NCBI GenBank assembly: GCA_009917555.1
Contig: QZDX01000011.1
Span: 62,001 to 126,000 of the forward strand
From: a bacterium 1XD21-13
Lineage (GTDB): Bacteria; Bacillota; Clostridia; Lachnospirales; Lachnospiraceae
Direction of reading: 5' to 3'
DNA: 64,000 nucleotides
Both the position numbers and the translations under genes were made by a program. This document shows positions 26,289 to 35,793 of the stretch, piece after piece. The notes below the pieces were generated by a model. That model had not been told where the DNA came from. It did no database searches and saw nothing but the letters and a program-made list of their open reading frames with translations. Every line of letters starts with the position of its first letter. The first letter of the stretch is position 1.

Positions 26289-27847
26289 TCATCTTCTCCC
26301 TCTTGTGCCGCTTCTCCATGTTCACCTTCCTCGCCTGCCCCTTCCTCAGTATCCTCTTCAGGCACAAGCTTCACCATATAGTCCTTATCATAGTAGGCAC
26401 ACATAGCCTGATTCCGGCTTTCATCCGGATCCGGTGTCAGTGTTCCAAAGTACAAAAGCTCCGGACGGTAGGTAACCTCCTCCACCTCCACCTCTCTCAG
26501 ATTGGGATCATTGTACATAGCCTCCCGCTCCTTTATCTCCTGATGATACACCTGGGCCTCTCCATATACCAGAGATTTCAGTGCTTTGGCGGAAAGAATC
26601 TCCTCCACATCCCGCACCATATTGATCCTTGCAAAGCCCAAAACCACACAGAAGATTCCTGCGGCTCCCAAAAGAAGAGGCGCTGCCTGCCGGATAAGCC
26701 CTTGCAGCTGCTCCTCACATCGTTCATACCTCCGACGCAGCCAGCCCGCATAGTAAATGGCATTGGCACCATAGAACAGGATCACTCCATAATACAGAAT
26801 ATTGTAATAACGCCCGCCGGAGATAAAGCGCACCGCATACTCTCCCGGCACCCACATCACCGCCACCATGCTATAGGTTACCAGGGTAAACATCAAAGGA
26901 CAGCGGAAGGAAAACCTCGTATCCTTAAGCTTATACAGCATATAGAGGAACAGTCCTATCATCACCAGCACAATCACTACATTGGTACACTCGGACAGAT
27001 ACTCCAGAGAATGAGAATAGGACTTGTAAATGGCCTGCAGCGGCGTGCGGGGCTCAAAGTTCGACTGTCTTCTCCTGTTTCCCGGCGCAGCCAGATTCAG
27101 GATAAAGCCGGCGTAATACACAATGCTTAGAGCTGTCATGCGCAGCTTCATAACCTTATCGTACTGTTTTCTGACTAAAATATCCAACAGATTAAGAAAG
27201 ATAATCACTGCCGTCAGCAGCATAATGGGAAACATATTCCCGGACAGCAGAAAGGCCATAGCCATCATGGCGATCATGCGTTTGACCGGAATCTGCTTCT
27301 CATATTTACACCAAAACAGCTTGGAGGACAGCACCAGCATAACTCCAAACATTCCCGTATAGCCAACGCTTCCTATCCACCAGTAAAAGGCCTCCAGTCC
27401 AACGGGTACATACTGAATGCAGAGCATCAGAAGTACAGCCGCTACACTGACCGCCACATGCTTAGACAGCCCCAATATCCGGTGAAGCAGCACCTTACAA
27501 AAATAGATAACGCCGCCGCACAGCAATCCTAACAGAATAAAGGTATGAGTAAAGGTCAGCTTCTCGGAAAAAATCGAGGGTCTTAAAGCCCCGATGATGC
27601 TGAACATAAAGGTTCCCTGCCATTCATGCCACAGATTCACCGCCCGCTGAACGGCCGCCTGCAAAACAGGAATCACACAGCCAAGGCCCTTGTTCTCCAC
27701 AAACGCCCGGTGTGTCAAAATTCCATAATTAAAGTCATCCATAACCGGATGATTAAAAAAGCTCAAAGCCAAAACAGGCAGCAGACTGATCCCTAAGCAC
27801 GCCAGAAGGAAACGCTCCTGATTTTTCTCCTCCTTAATCCACTCCAT
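26285..27847 (-). CDS. Large polytopic membrane protein (DUF6056-like, GT-C-type)
   Basis: About 520 aa with eleven or so membrane helices between residues ~15 and 400, then a soluble C-terminal domain ending in an acidic tail rich in EEG. The ATG at 27847 follows GGAAG; an in-frame GTG at 27991 would overlap the upstream gene by 46 bp and lacks a ribosome site. The first external loop (NHPVMDDFNYGILTHRAF) has the acidic pair seen in GT-C proteins. I place it in the DUF6056 group from memory of its layout; exact transferase activity is unproven. Confidence 0.72.
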   Translation of the reverse strand: MEWIKEEKNQERFLLACLGISLLPVLALSFFNHPVMDDFNYGILTHRAFVENKGLGCVIPVLQAAVQRAVNLWHEWQGTFMFSIIGALRPSIFSEKLTFTHTFILLGLLCGGVIYFCKVLLHRILGLSKHVAVSVAAVLLMLCIQYVPVGLEAFYWWIGSVGYTGMFGVMLVLSSKLFWCKYEKQIPVKRMIAMMAMAFLLSGNMFPIMLLTAVIIFLNLLDILVRKQYDKVMKLRMTALSIVYYAGFILNLAAPGNRRRQSNFEPRTPLQAIYKSYSHSLEYLSECTNVVIVLVMIGLFLYMLYKLKDTRFSFRCPLMFTLVTYSMVAVMWVPGEYAVRFISGGRYYNILYYGVILFYGANAIYYAGWLRRRYERCEEQLQGLIRQAAPLLLGAAGIFCVVLGFARINMVRDVEEILSAKALKSLVYGEAQVYHQEIKEREAMYNDPNLREVEVEEVTYRPELLYFGTLTPDPDESRNQAMCAYYDKDYMVKLVPEEDTEEGAGEEGEHGEAAQEGEDE

Positions 27848-27945
27848 CAGCCGCTTCCACAGCTCATTTGTTATATGATAGATAAATTCCACTTCCAACC
27901 ACCTTCTATTTGACCAAAAATACCGTTTCTTTTGCTTTAGGTATT

Positions 27946-28692
27946 TTATCCCTTTTTCACAAATTGCGCAAGTACCCGTAAGGTTCTGCACACATCTGTG
28001 AACCAGGCATTCCTTACACCGTTCTCCTTCAGCGCCCGGTGTCCCTCCTTAAGCCCTGCCAGATATGCCCCCAGGCTGTTGGTGCTTGTCCCCCCGTGAG
28101 CCATATAGATCAACACCTCCGGCAGATAGGAAAGCTTCACCTTATCATCCTTTAAAATCCGGATCATAAATTCATAGTCAGCAGAAATCCGGTAGTCCGT
28201 CTTATAATACCCAAAGGTCTCATAAACCTCTCTGCGCAGATACAGGGTAGGATGCCCCGGCATCCAGCCGTAGCGGATACGCCCCTGCCCCTGATGCCAG
28301 CGGCGCACTACCCGATCTCCCTCCATATAGCAGAGATCCCCATGGACCCCGTCGGTCCCCTCCCGCTCTATGATCGCCACCATTCTGGAGATCACATCCG
28401 GTCCCGCAAATTCATCAAAGCAGCAGCCCAGGATCTCCCCGGTTGCCATGCGAAATCCTTTATTCAAGCCGTCATAGATACCGGAATCAGGCTCGGAAAT
28501 CCAAAGCAGGCGCTCACCAAGCTTTCCTTTTGCCTCTTGAATCTCCTCCAGAGTCCCATCCGTAGACCCGCCGTCCACAATGATATATTCCAGATTTTCA
28601 TAGTCCTGCCTTAAAACCTGATCCACGGTCTTCTTAAGACTGTCCCGATCATTATAGGTTGTTGTCACAATGGATACCTTGGGTTTACGCAT
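27946..28692 (-). CDS. GT2 family glycosyltransferase
   Basis: 248 aa. Motifs are SIVTTTYNDRDSL, IIVDGGSTDGTLE and, instead of a DxD on sugar, SEPDSGIYDGLNKG typical of WcaA-like enzymes. The family adds sugars to lipid-linked repeat units in the cytoplasm. It overlaps the GT4 gene upstream by 8 bp (28685-28692). Confidence 0.9.
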   Translation of the reverse strand: MRKPKVSIVTTTYNDRDSLKKTVDQVLRQDYENLEYIIVDGGSTDGTLEEIQEAKGKLGERLLWISEPDSGIYDGLNKGFRMATGEILGCCFDEFAGPDVISRMVAIIEREGTDGVHGDLCYMEGDRVVRRWHQGQGRIRYGWMPGHPTLYLRREVYETFGYYKTDYRISADYEFMIRILKDDKVKLSYLPEVLIYMAHGGTSTNSLGAYLAGLKEGHRALKENGVRNAWFTDVCRTLRVLAQFVKKG

Positions 28693-29911
28693 CTGCTCCC
28701 TCCAACAGCTCCCGATATAAGCTCAGATATTCCCGGAACCTGTGATCCTTATCATATTCCTTTGCTCTGTTTAGGCATGCCTGTCCATCCGGGGGCTCCC
28801 TGCGCAGCTCCTCAACAGCCCTCAAAAGCCCTTCTGTATCTCCCTTTGGCACAATCCGCCCGGTCTTCTCGTCCACCGCTTCCACGCTTCCCCCGGTGGC
28901 AAAGGTAATCACCGGAGTTCCGCAGGCCAGGGCCTCCAGATTGGTAGTTGGAAAATTATCCTCCAGGGTAGGATTCACGTACACATCTGCCATGGAATAG
29001 TATTTTGCCAGCTCCTCCACACTTTCCGTACGCATTACCCCGTGAATTTTCGGATGCAGCCTTTTAAGCTTCTGCTTGGAAAGACCTATCAAAATAATCC
29101 GAAAGGAGCTGTCAAGCCTATCCGCCAGGGCCTCAAAGTAAGCATAACCCTTTCTCTCCTCCCACATACTGGCAACTCCCAGGAGCACAAACTTTTTTTC
29201 CATGCCAAGCTGCTCCCTAAGCCTGCTCTCCACCGGATGAAACCTGTCCAGATCAATCCCGTTGGGGATTACGCGGACCGGATATTCCTTAAGGTAGGAT
29301 TCCCTTACCAGATTGGCGAGCCAATAGGAGGGCGTCACCAGTGTCAGATTCGAACCCCCGGTAAACGCCGCCTTTTTCCGGCAGTAATTCCTTTTTGAAT
29401 TATCCTTAAATAAGGCATAGGGATAAGTCTTCCTGTACTGGGGGCAGCTCTCACAGCCTGTTCTCCATTTTGCACAGCCCACATAGTCAAAGTAGGCGCA
29501 ATGTCCTGTAAAGCTCCAGCAGTCATGCAGCGTCCAAACCACGGGCCTTTTGGCCTCCTTCAGATATTCAAAAAGCCTTTCTACATTTAAATAAAAGCCA
29601 TGGATATTATGAAGGTGAATAATATCCGGGTTGTATTCCTCTATTTTTTTAATAAGCTTTTCTGTCTGCCTCTTTGATGCAAATCCATGCTCTCCCCGAA
29701 AAAAGGTGTGAAGCACGTGGATTCCCATATCCTTGTTGGTCCCAAACCGATAGGCGTTCACCCCGAAAGGCGCCTCCCGGCGGCCAAAGGCGGCCATGCC
29801 ATGGTCTCCCTCAGCCTCCAGAGCATGTATCAAATCCACCATAATACGGCCCACGCTGCCGCTGCCGCACACGGTATTAATCTGCATCACTCTCAAAGCA
29901 TTTCTCCTCAA
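28685..29911 (-). CDS. GT4 family glycosyltransferase
   Basis: 408 aa with the GT-B fold. The N-terminal half shows GSVGRIMVDLIHALE and VVWTLHDCWSFTGHC, with a Cys-rich CAKWRTGCESCPQY insert; the C-terminal half has VIPNGIDLDRF and PTLEDNFPTTNLEALACGTPVI, the nucleotide-sugar-binding EX7E region. It transfers a sugar to a growing glycan. It is coupled to fkp by a 4-bp overlap, so it may act on or with the fucose-containing repeat. Confidence 0.92.
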   Translation of the reverse strand: MRRNALRVMQINTVCGSGSVGRIMVDLIHALEAEGDHGMAAFGRREAPFGVNAYRFGTNKDMGIHVLHTFFRGEHGFASKRQTEKLIKKIEEYNPDIIHLHNIHGFYLNVERLFEYLKEAKRPVVWTLHDCWSFTGHCAYFDYVGCAKWRTGCESCPQYRKTYPYALFKDNSKRNYCRKKAAFTGGSNLTLVTPSYWLANLVRESYLKEYPVRVIPNGIDLDRFHPVESRLREQLGMEKKFVLLGVASMWEERKGYAYFEALADRLDSSFRIILIGLSKQKLKRLHPKIHGVMRTESVEELAKYYSMADVYVNPTLEDNFPTTNLEALACGTPVITFATGGSVEAVDEKTGRIVPKGDTEGLLRAVEELRREPPDGQACLNRAKEYDKDHRFREYLSLYRELLEGADA

Positions 29912-32900
29912 AATACAATCTCACAGTCCCACACATCTACGCCGCTGTCCTGGAAGACACTGCGAATCCTAGCGCGCAGCTCCTCCCTGGTGCAGCCCTT
30001 TTTCAAGACCGCCTGCAAAAAGCCTCCGCCGCCAGCCCCGCAAATCATCCGGGCAGAGAGCAAATCCTGGCAGCTTAAGAAAATCTGATCGATACAGGTA
30101 TTGGTGCTGCCTCCATCCAGGCGCTTTGACAGCTCCCAGTGGCTTTCCAGAAGCTCCGCAAAGCCGTCAATGTTCCCCTTTTCCAATTCAAACTTCATGA
30201 GCACTGCCGTTCTCTGAATCTCATAGAGCACCTCAATGGAGTTTGGATTGGAGCCAATGTAGCCTCCAACGACCTCTCTTAAAAGATTCCGGGCCAGGCG
30301 GCGCTGTCCCGTATAAATAAGGACAAACCGCTCCTGAAGCTCCTCCATGGCTGCCTTGGGCATCACCAGATGCTCCACCTGAATCTCCTGAAGCAATCCG
30401 GGCTTAGTAGAAGCCAGCTTGATTCCGTCCGTAAGGCCTCCCACCTGATCCTGCCAGCCGCCTCCGGTGCTCATCAGCTGCTCCATGCAAAGTACATGGG
30501 TGTATAAATCATTTTCCGTAACATCTTTTCCGATATATTCAAAAATTGCTTTTACACAGGCTCCCGCCAAAATGCTGCTTGTTCCAAGACCTGAGCCCTT
30601 GGGAATTCCCATAACCGCCGTAGAAAGGTAGAGACCTCCTCCCAGCCTTTTCAAAAGCTCCTGAAAGGTCAGCTCCTCCCTAAGAGGCACAATGCCGCAG
30701 GCCAAAAGAGCCGCCTTATGCAGAGCATAGGTATCAAAGGGATCCCTGCAGCTTTTCAGGCGCTCTATATCTGTAAATTCCTCGTAGGCTCCAAGATCCG
30801 TGCTGGCCAGAGCAATACAGGGCTTATCAAGCCTGCGCACAGTCACCACAACCGGCAGAATTCCATTCAGCTTCACGGCCGCATTCAGCACAGTTCCTCC
30901 ATGCTCATTGCAGTAGGGGGGCGTATCGGACCAGCCGCCTCCAAAGTTCACCCGCACCGGAAGCTCCACCTTTACCTCATCCCTTGTAATATGGTAGCTA
31001 TCCTCCGTGGGGGTCCTTCCGATGCTTGCATCATACAGGCTGTCACAGATATAGCGGAAGCATTTATTTTCCAGCTCCTCGCTCACATGCCCTTTTGTCA
31101 ACCTGGACAGGTAGTAATAGAGACGCATACGAAGCCCGAACTCCGCTTCCTCTGCCATTCCCTTCAGCTTTTCAAGCTGTCCCTCTGTCATTCCCTGACT
31201 GCCAAATACGGCCGCTGCCTCCCGAATACTTTTGCGCTCTTCTAAGGCCAGCAGAAAGCGGGTAATCCGCACCTGCGTATTCAGCTTGGTCTGCCATGCC
31301 GCAATCTCCTGGGTATCCGCCTGCTCAAAGCTTTCCTGCAGGCTTAAGCGCTTCATAGACCGATATTCCTCCGCCCGCTCTGACCTTCCGGCCGCCAAAT
31401 CTAAAATCACCATGGCAGCTGCCACCGCCTCGCCAATGGAGGCACACACAGGATAAAGGGCCGCGTTCCACAGATAATGGCTCTCCCCGTTCCAGACCTC
31501 CTCCGGCTTTAATCCGGCAGTATGAAGGAAGCTCTCAAGCGTTCCACCCAAAAAGGCTCCCTGCCGTTCCAGGGTCTCCTTAGGATTATCATTCACGCCA
31601 TAAACCCGTATTACAAAGGAACCGTCCTTCTGCTTCAAGCCATGAAGCACTGTGCCGTCCGGAATCGTTTCCCCTCTCAGGGTCACAGCCGCAATCACAC
31701 AGGACTTCCCCACTTTTGTTCCCTCATAAATATAGCTGTCCTCAATGTAAGAGGACGCATCAATCCTGGTATTCTTCTCAATATAGCTGTTGCTGTAGGC
31801 ACAGGCACCAGGGTTCTCCTCCACCCCAAAGATCTGTCCGCGCCAGTCTAAAAACTCGTAATTGTCAATCTCCTCTGTCAAAAGGCTAAGCAGCTCTCTC
31901 GTAGTACCAAAATGAATAAATCTGGCTGGTGACAGACAGATAAGCTTTAGGGAATAAGGACTTATGGCCTTCCAAATAGCATGGCGGCAGGCCAGAAGCT
32001 CTTCGCAGATCTCTCCCTCCGCCTTTTCCTTTAAATACTGCTCCAGGGTCGCCTTTGATGCCAACGGATACAAAAAGTCCCCATAAAAGCTAATGCGTGC
32101 CTTTTCATTTACAAAGCGCTCATATTTTTCCGGAATGACCCTTCCCCGCTCTCCAATAAGCCCAAACAGGCTCTCCAGCAGATCACAGTCTAAGAGAATC
32201 GCTCCTGTGTCCAGATCCACCGCGTCCTGGCCATTCACGGCACCAAGGCGGCGCAGATCCTCCACACTCTGCTTATGAAGAAAGTTCCCTACATTTCCAT
32301 GCTCATCACTTAAGAATACACCGTGATCCTTTCCTGTCTCCACATTCTCCTTCACAGAGATGGCTGCCGCCCCATGAAAAGCCACATCCACCTGCAGGGG
32401 ATTAAACAGCAAAAGAACATCCCCGGACAATACCAGCATTCCCTCCTTAAAGCGGGCCGGCATTCCGGACATTCCAATCATAAATTCATCAAAGAGGGTG
32501 GAACGGCGTCCATCCGGAAGCTCTCTGGGCACCGGTGAAAAAAGCTTTCCGCAGGCTGAATACTGGGGAACCCGCTTGGAATCCCCTCCGGAATGAATCA
32601 CCAGAATTCTTTTATTTCGGAAGCAATGCTCCTCCTCTCTCTGCTCGCTGATGTATTTCATCACATGGAGGGTAGCTCCCCCGGATCCTACCCGCTTCCC
32701 CTCCGGATCCGGCAATACCTTATAGATAGTCTGAGAGGGAAGTCGCCCCTGGGCAAGCCTTAAGTCGATCTGCGCCTGATAAGCGGCTGCCTGCTCCTCG
32801 TTGGATGCGGTTAAAATAACATAATCCCAGCGGATAAAGTATTTTTTGGTCAGAGCCTTCTCATACTCCTCCCATGCGTCCTGGTAGCTTTGACGCAAAA

Positions 32901-32928
32901 ACAGGTTCTTTATTTTCTGTGGCTTCAT
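29908..32928 (-). CDS. fkp: Bifunctional fucokinase / L-fucose-1-phosphate guanylyltransferase
   Basis: 1006 aa. The ATG at 32928 follows GGAGAG by three bases. The N-terminal half is the pyrophosphorylase (GKRVGSGGATLHVM, then PQYSACGKLFSP), followed by a beta-helix-like region (NTRIDASSYIEDSYIYEG). The last ~350 residues are a GHMP kinase (VNFGGGWSDTPP, GSGLGTSSILAG, ARMICGAGGGGFLQ). This arrangement is that of Fkp, which turns free L-fucose into GDP-fucose. It heads the polysaccharide operon and diverges from a fucosyltransferase, so salvaged, probably host-derived fucose can decorate the surface. Confidence 0.93.
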   Translation of the reverse strand: MKPQKIKNLFLRQSYQDAWEEYEKALTKKYFIRWDYVILTASNEEQAAAYQAQIDLRLAQGRLPSQTIYKVLPDPEGKRVGSGGATLHVMKYISEQREEEHCFRNKRILVIHSGGDSKRVPQYSACGKLFSPVPRELPDGRRSTLFDEFMIGMSGMPARFKEGMLVLSGDVLLLFNPLQVDVAFHGAAAISVKENVETGKDHGVFLSDEHGNVGNFLHKQSVEDLRRLGAVNGQDAVDLDTGAILLDCDLLESLFGLIGERGRVIPEKYERFVNEKARISFYGDFLYPLASKATLEQYLKEKAEGEICEELLACRHAIWKAISPYSLKLICLSPARFIHFGTTRELLSLLTEEIDNYEFLDWRGQIFGVEENPGACAYSNSYIEKNTRIDASSYIEDSYIYEGTKVGKSCVIAAVTLRGETIPDGTVLHGLKQKDGSFVIRVYGVNDNPKETLERQGAFLGGTLESFLHTAGLKPEEVWNGESHYLWNAALYPVCASIGEAVAAAMVILDLAAGRSERAEEYRSMKRLSLQESFEQADTQEIAAWQTKLNTQVRITRFLLALEERKSIREAAAVFGSQGMTEGQLEKLKGMAEEAEFGLRMRLYYYLSRLTKGHVSEELENKCFRYICDSLYDASIGRTPTEDSYHITRDEVKVELPVRVNFGGGWSDTPPYCNEHGGTVLNAAVKLNGILPVVVTVRRLDKPCIALASTDLGAYEEFTDIERLKSCRDPFDTYALHKAALLACGIVPLREELTFQELLKRLGGGLYLSTAVMGIPKGSGLGTSSILAGACVKAIFEYIGKDVTENDLYTHVLCMEQLMSTGGGWQDQVGGLTDGIKLASTKPGLLQEIQVEHLVMPKAAMEELQERFVLIYTGQRRLARNLLREVVGGYIGSNPNSIEVLYEIQRTAVLMKFELEKGNIDGFAELLESHWELSKRLDGGSTNTCIDQIFLSCQDLLSARMICGAGGGGFLQAVLKKGCTREELRARIRSVFQDSGVDVWDCEIVF

Positions 32929-32961
32929 AATCTCTCCCATGTTTTCATTTGTTGTAAAATG

Positions 32962-32970
32962 TGTTATACT
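32962..32970 (+). promoter_or_regulatory. Extended -10 promoter of the fucosyltransferase gene
   Basis: TGTTATACT on plus (TG at 32962-32963, TATACT at 32965-32970), 35 bp before the ATG at 33005. No good -35 is seen, as is common with extended -10 promoters. It lies in the 76-bp divergent gap shared with fkp. Confidence 0.5.
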
Positions 32971-33004
32971 AATACAAATTTTCCAAAGAAAGGCAAAGCA
33001 TACT

Positions 33005-33796
33005 ATGATAATAATACAACCTTCGGGCGGTTTATGCAATAGGATGCGGGTGATTAATTCCGCATGGGAGCTGGCAAGGAAACGGGGGGATCGGCTTACG
33101 GTTCTCTGGTATCTCTGTCCGGAGCTTAACTGCTCCTTTGAAGCACTGTTTCGGCCGGTGAAGGAAATTCAGGTGATCAACATTCGCTCTTTAAAGGATC
33201 CTCGAAAGCTTTTTTACCAGCTCACAGCCAGGCAGCGCTTTGGCAACGAGGATATTCTCAAGAACAAAACGGACGGCATTCTTCACCAGGACTTTTACGA
33301 AAGCCTGAAGAATCCCGTCTACCTCTTTACCTGGGAGCATTTTTATCCTTCCCATGATTACCATTTTTATGTGCCTGCAGCCCCGATTCAAAAACGTATC
33401 GACATGCTCACCGCCTCCTTTGGGAAGCGCTGTGTAGGTGTGCATATCCGCCGCACAGACAATACCATTTCCATGGGAAAGAGCACCACGGAGCAGTTTA
33501 TCGCCCTGATGAAAAAAGAGCTGGATGCTTACCCGGAAACCTGCTTCTTTCTGGCTACGGACGACAGCAAGGAGGAGGCCCTGCTCAGGAAGACCTTTCC
33601 CGGGCGAATCATCAGCAATGAGACACGCACCTTAAGCCGCAATTCCGAGGCCGGAATGCATGACGCCCTTCTGGATCTCTACTGCCTTGCCGCCACCGAG
33701 AAGCTGATCGGCAGCTACTGGAGCTCCTTTACGGATATTGCCGCGGACATGAGGGGCATCGAAAAGGTGATTGCCGGAGCCGATGAAACAAAATAG
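33005..33796 (+). CDS. Fucosyltransferase-like protein (HxRRxD motif)
   Basis: 263 aa. The start at 33005 gives MIIIQPSGGLCNRMR, the family N-terminus; an upstream in-frame reading adds 22 unlikely residues. The donor-binding motif appears as VGVHIRRTD near residue 150, shared by alpha-1,2 and alpha-1,6 fucosyltransferases (NodZ and GT11 groups) that use GDP-fucose. A C-terminal segment IGSYWSSFTDIA matches the same group. It faces fkp, which makes GDP-fucose. Linkage type cannot be decided from sequence. Confidence 0.82.
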   Translation: MIIIQPSGGLCNRMRVINSAWELARKRGDRLTVLWYLCPELNCSFEALFRPVKEIQVINIRSLKDPRKLFYQLTARQRFGNEDILKNKTDGILHQDFYESLKNPVYLFTWEHFYPSHDYHFYVPAAPIQKRIDMLTASFGKRCVGVHIRRTDNTISMGKSTTEQFIALMKKELDAYPETCFFLATDDSKEEALLRKTFPGRIISNETRTLSRNSEAGMHDALLDLYCLAATEKLIGSYWSSFTDIAADMRGIEKVIAGADETK

Positions 33797-33801
33797 GGCA
33801 G

Positions 33802-34335
33802 TTAGTTTGGATTTATGGGGCGCTGCTCCTTTCCCATGCCAAAATACAGGCTGCGGGGCTCCACATGTCCCTTTACCACGGCCCCTGCCGCAATCACAGC
33901 CCCATCCCCGATGGTGCTCCCCTTTAAAATCACCGCATTGGCACCTATCCACACATCATTTCCGATGGTAACCGGAGCTGTCCAATAGGAGCCCCAGCCT
34001 GCCCGGTAATTGTGATCCTGATCTACAATCACCACATTGTTGGCAATCTGACAGCGATCTCCGATGGTGATACGCTCCAGGCAGGTAATGGACACGTGGG
34101 TGTTGAAAAAGCATTTGTCACCAATGGTCAGCTCTCCGCCCTCTGCCCGCAGGAACAGTCCGAACCGGGATACGGTTTCCTTACCCAGTGAGAGCCTTGC
34201 CCTCTGATCCATATGGAGCTCCGCATGCTTGCCAAAGGACTGCACCCAGGGCATCCGAAGCCGTCTTCCATATCTGCATTTCCATAAAAGCACCCTGGGC
34301 AGGGAGCATACTGCCCGTACCGCTAATTCGTTCAT
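33802..34335 (-). CDS. Left-handed beta-helix acetyltransferase (WcaF/Maa-like)
   Basis: 177 aa with hexapeptide repeats from about residue 65 (ITIGDRCQIANNVVI, VTIGNDVWIGANAVILKGSTIGDGAVIAAGAVV in parts). These trimeric enzymes O-acetylate sugars using acetyl-CoA; the catalytic His is in VDQDHNYRAGW. It likely modifies a glycan precursor. It converges on the fucosyltransferase with a 5-bp gap and no terminator between. Confidence 0.9.
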   Translation of the reverse strand: MNELAVRAVCSLPRVLLWKCRYGRRLRMPWVQSFGKHAELHMDQRARLSLGKETVSRFGLFLRAEGGELTIGDKCFFNTHVSITCLERITIGDRCQIANNVVIVDQDHNYRAGWGSYWTAPVTIGNDVWIGANAVILKGSTIGDGAVIAAGAVVKGHVEPRSLYFGMGKEQRPINPN

Positions 34336-34359
34336 AAGTGGCCGCCTTTCTATATTTCC

Positions 34360-35523
34360 TTACAGGGTTTCATTCTTCGCTTTTTTCTCCATGGTTTTGT
34401 AATATGCTCTGCAAATAAGCATCCCAGCCAGGGAAAGAATCCCCAATATGACAAAGCCAGGGCGCAGACCCACGCCGTCCATCAGCATTCCCAGAAGCAA
34501 GGGCGAAAACACCGCGCCAAAGCCTCCCCCTGTGGAGATAATCCCCGCCGCGCGGCCGGAATTGCCCTCATAGCTCTCCACCGCCAGACTCATCAGATTG
34601 GGCCAGATGGATGCCAGACAAAAGCCTGTCATGGAAAAGCAGAGATAGCCCATGGTAAGAGAGGGAAAAAGGCTTAAGAGGAACAGAAATATCCCTGTCC
34701 CAAGAAGGCTTAAGCTCAAAAGCTTGCGCCGGTATCGATACAGCATCCCGCAGATCACCCGTCCTCCCAGCATAAACAGCCAAAAGAGTGAGAGCATATT
34801 GGCCCCATGCTCCGGACACCTCAACTCCGTTGCCGCGAAGCCGTCCAGATAATAGCTGATGCCTCCCTCCAGGCTGGCATAGACAAAAAGCCCTGCTGCC
34901 AGATAGAGAATTTCTCTGCCGATGGGCTGATTGTCCTCCTGCCGGGGATTGGCCCCCTGTACAGTATCCTTTCCGGCCAGGGCTGTGACACTGACAGCAG
35001 CGGCCAGACCGGCAACAGCACAGATCCGGAATAGGCTCTGGTAGCTCCACCCGAAGCTCCTGCTGCCATATTCCAGAAGCTGAGGGCTCACCATAGCGCC
35101 TAAGCTGAAAAAGCACTGGGAGAGATTCATAAACCTCCCAGACTTTTCCCCATGGGCCTCTGCCAGGAGAGCGGAGCCGATGCTTTCACTGACACTGTAG
35201 CCCGTACCAATGGCAAAGGCCGACACCATCAGGGCTCCAAAGGCATGAAGGGATGACATGCCAAAGGCTCCAAGGGCAAAAATCAGGCAGGATGCCGTCA
35301 GCACCCTCCGCTTTCCTCTTCGGTCCGCAAAGCCTCCAACCAAGAGCGGCATAATGATAATGGCTCCGTACTGGCCGGACACTAGTACACCGCTTAAGCC
35401 GGAGGAAAAGCCCTCGGCCTCCATGATTTTCAAAAGGGAAATCTGAAATCCCCCTGCCTCAAAGCCCAACAGAAACAGAATAAAAAAGCAAACTGCCGTC
35501 AGGCGTCCCCGTCTATCTTTCAT
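34360..35523 (-). CDS. Major facilitator superfamily transporter
   Basis: 387 aa with twelve predicted membrane helices. The start at 35523 follows GGGGAG. The loop-2 motif between helices 2 and 3 is GGFADRRGKRR, and a second related loop is CGMLYRYRRK. Substrate is unknown; related carriers include sugar and drug exporters. It sits 24 bp upstream of the acetyltransferase gene. Confidence 0.88.
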   Translation of the reverse strand: MKDRRGRLTAVCFFILFLLGFEAGGFQISLLKIMEAEGFSSGLSGVLVSGQYGAIIIMPLLVGGFADRRGKRRVLTASCLIFALGAFGMSSLHAFGALMVSAFAIGTGYSVSESIGSALLAEAHGEKSGRFMNLSQCFFSLGAMVSPQLLEYGSRSFGWSYQSLFRICAVAGLAAAVSVTALAGKDTVQGANPRQEDNQPIGREILYLAAGLFVYASLEGGISYYLDGFAATELRCPEHGANMLSLFWLFMLGGRVICGMLYRYRRKLLSLSLLGTGIFLFLLSLFPSLTMGYLCFSMTGFCLASIWPNLMSLAVESYEGNSGRAAGIISTGGGFGAVFSPLLLGMLMDGVGLRPGFVILGILSLAGMLICRAYYKTMEKKAKNETL

Positions 35524-35686
35524 TCCTGTTCTCCCCATTGTTCATTCAAGTCTCTCAAGACCATTTGCGTTTTGTATTCGTTTATTCTACATGATCCAAG
35601 GAAGGCCGTCAAGAAGCTGTCCTTCTCACTCACGCCAATTTTTCCGCTGATTCATAGGGAACCAATCTCTTATAATCAAATGTTCC

Positions 35687-35715
35687 TTGAACCCGAATTT
35701 TTACAATGCTATAAT
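35687..35715 (+). promoter_or_regulatory. Promoter of the lipid kinase gene
   Basis: TTGAAC (35687-35692), 17-bp spacer, TATAAT (35710-35715) with extended TGC before it: a near-consensus sigma-A promoter. The leader to the ATG at 35794 is about 70 nt. Confidence 0.75.
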
Positions 35716-35793
35716 GTGAGAAGAATATATTTGATTTTTACAGCGGCAGGGAACTTTGCAGTGAAGCTGCCTTGCGGCAGAGAGGGGAAGGAA

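Noticed and set aside
26261-27130. 289-codon open frame on plus
   Set aside because: Antisense to the large membrane protein gene, which has coherent membrane helices; low-complexity His-rich product.
29340-29362. tRNA T-arm-like stretch (GGGGGTTCGAATCTGAC on minus)
   Set aside because: It lies within the conserved coding sequence of a GT4 glycosyltransferase and has no acceptor stem, D-arm or anticodon arm in the right places.
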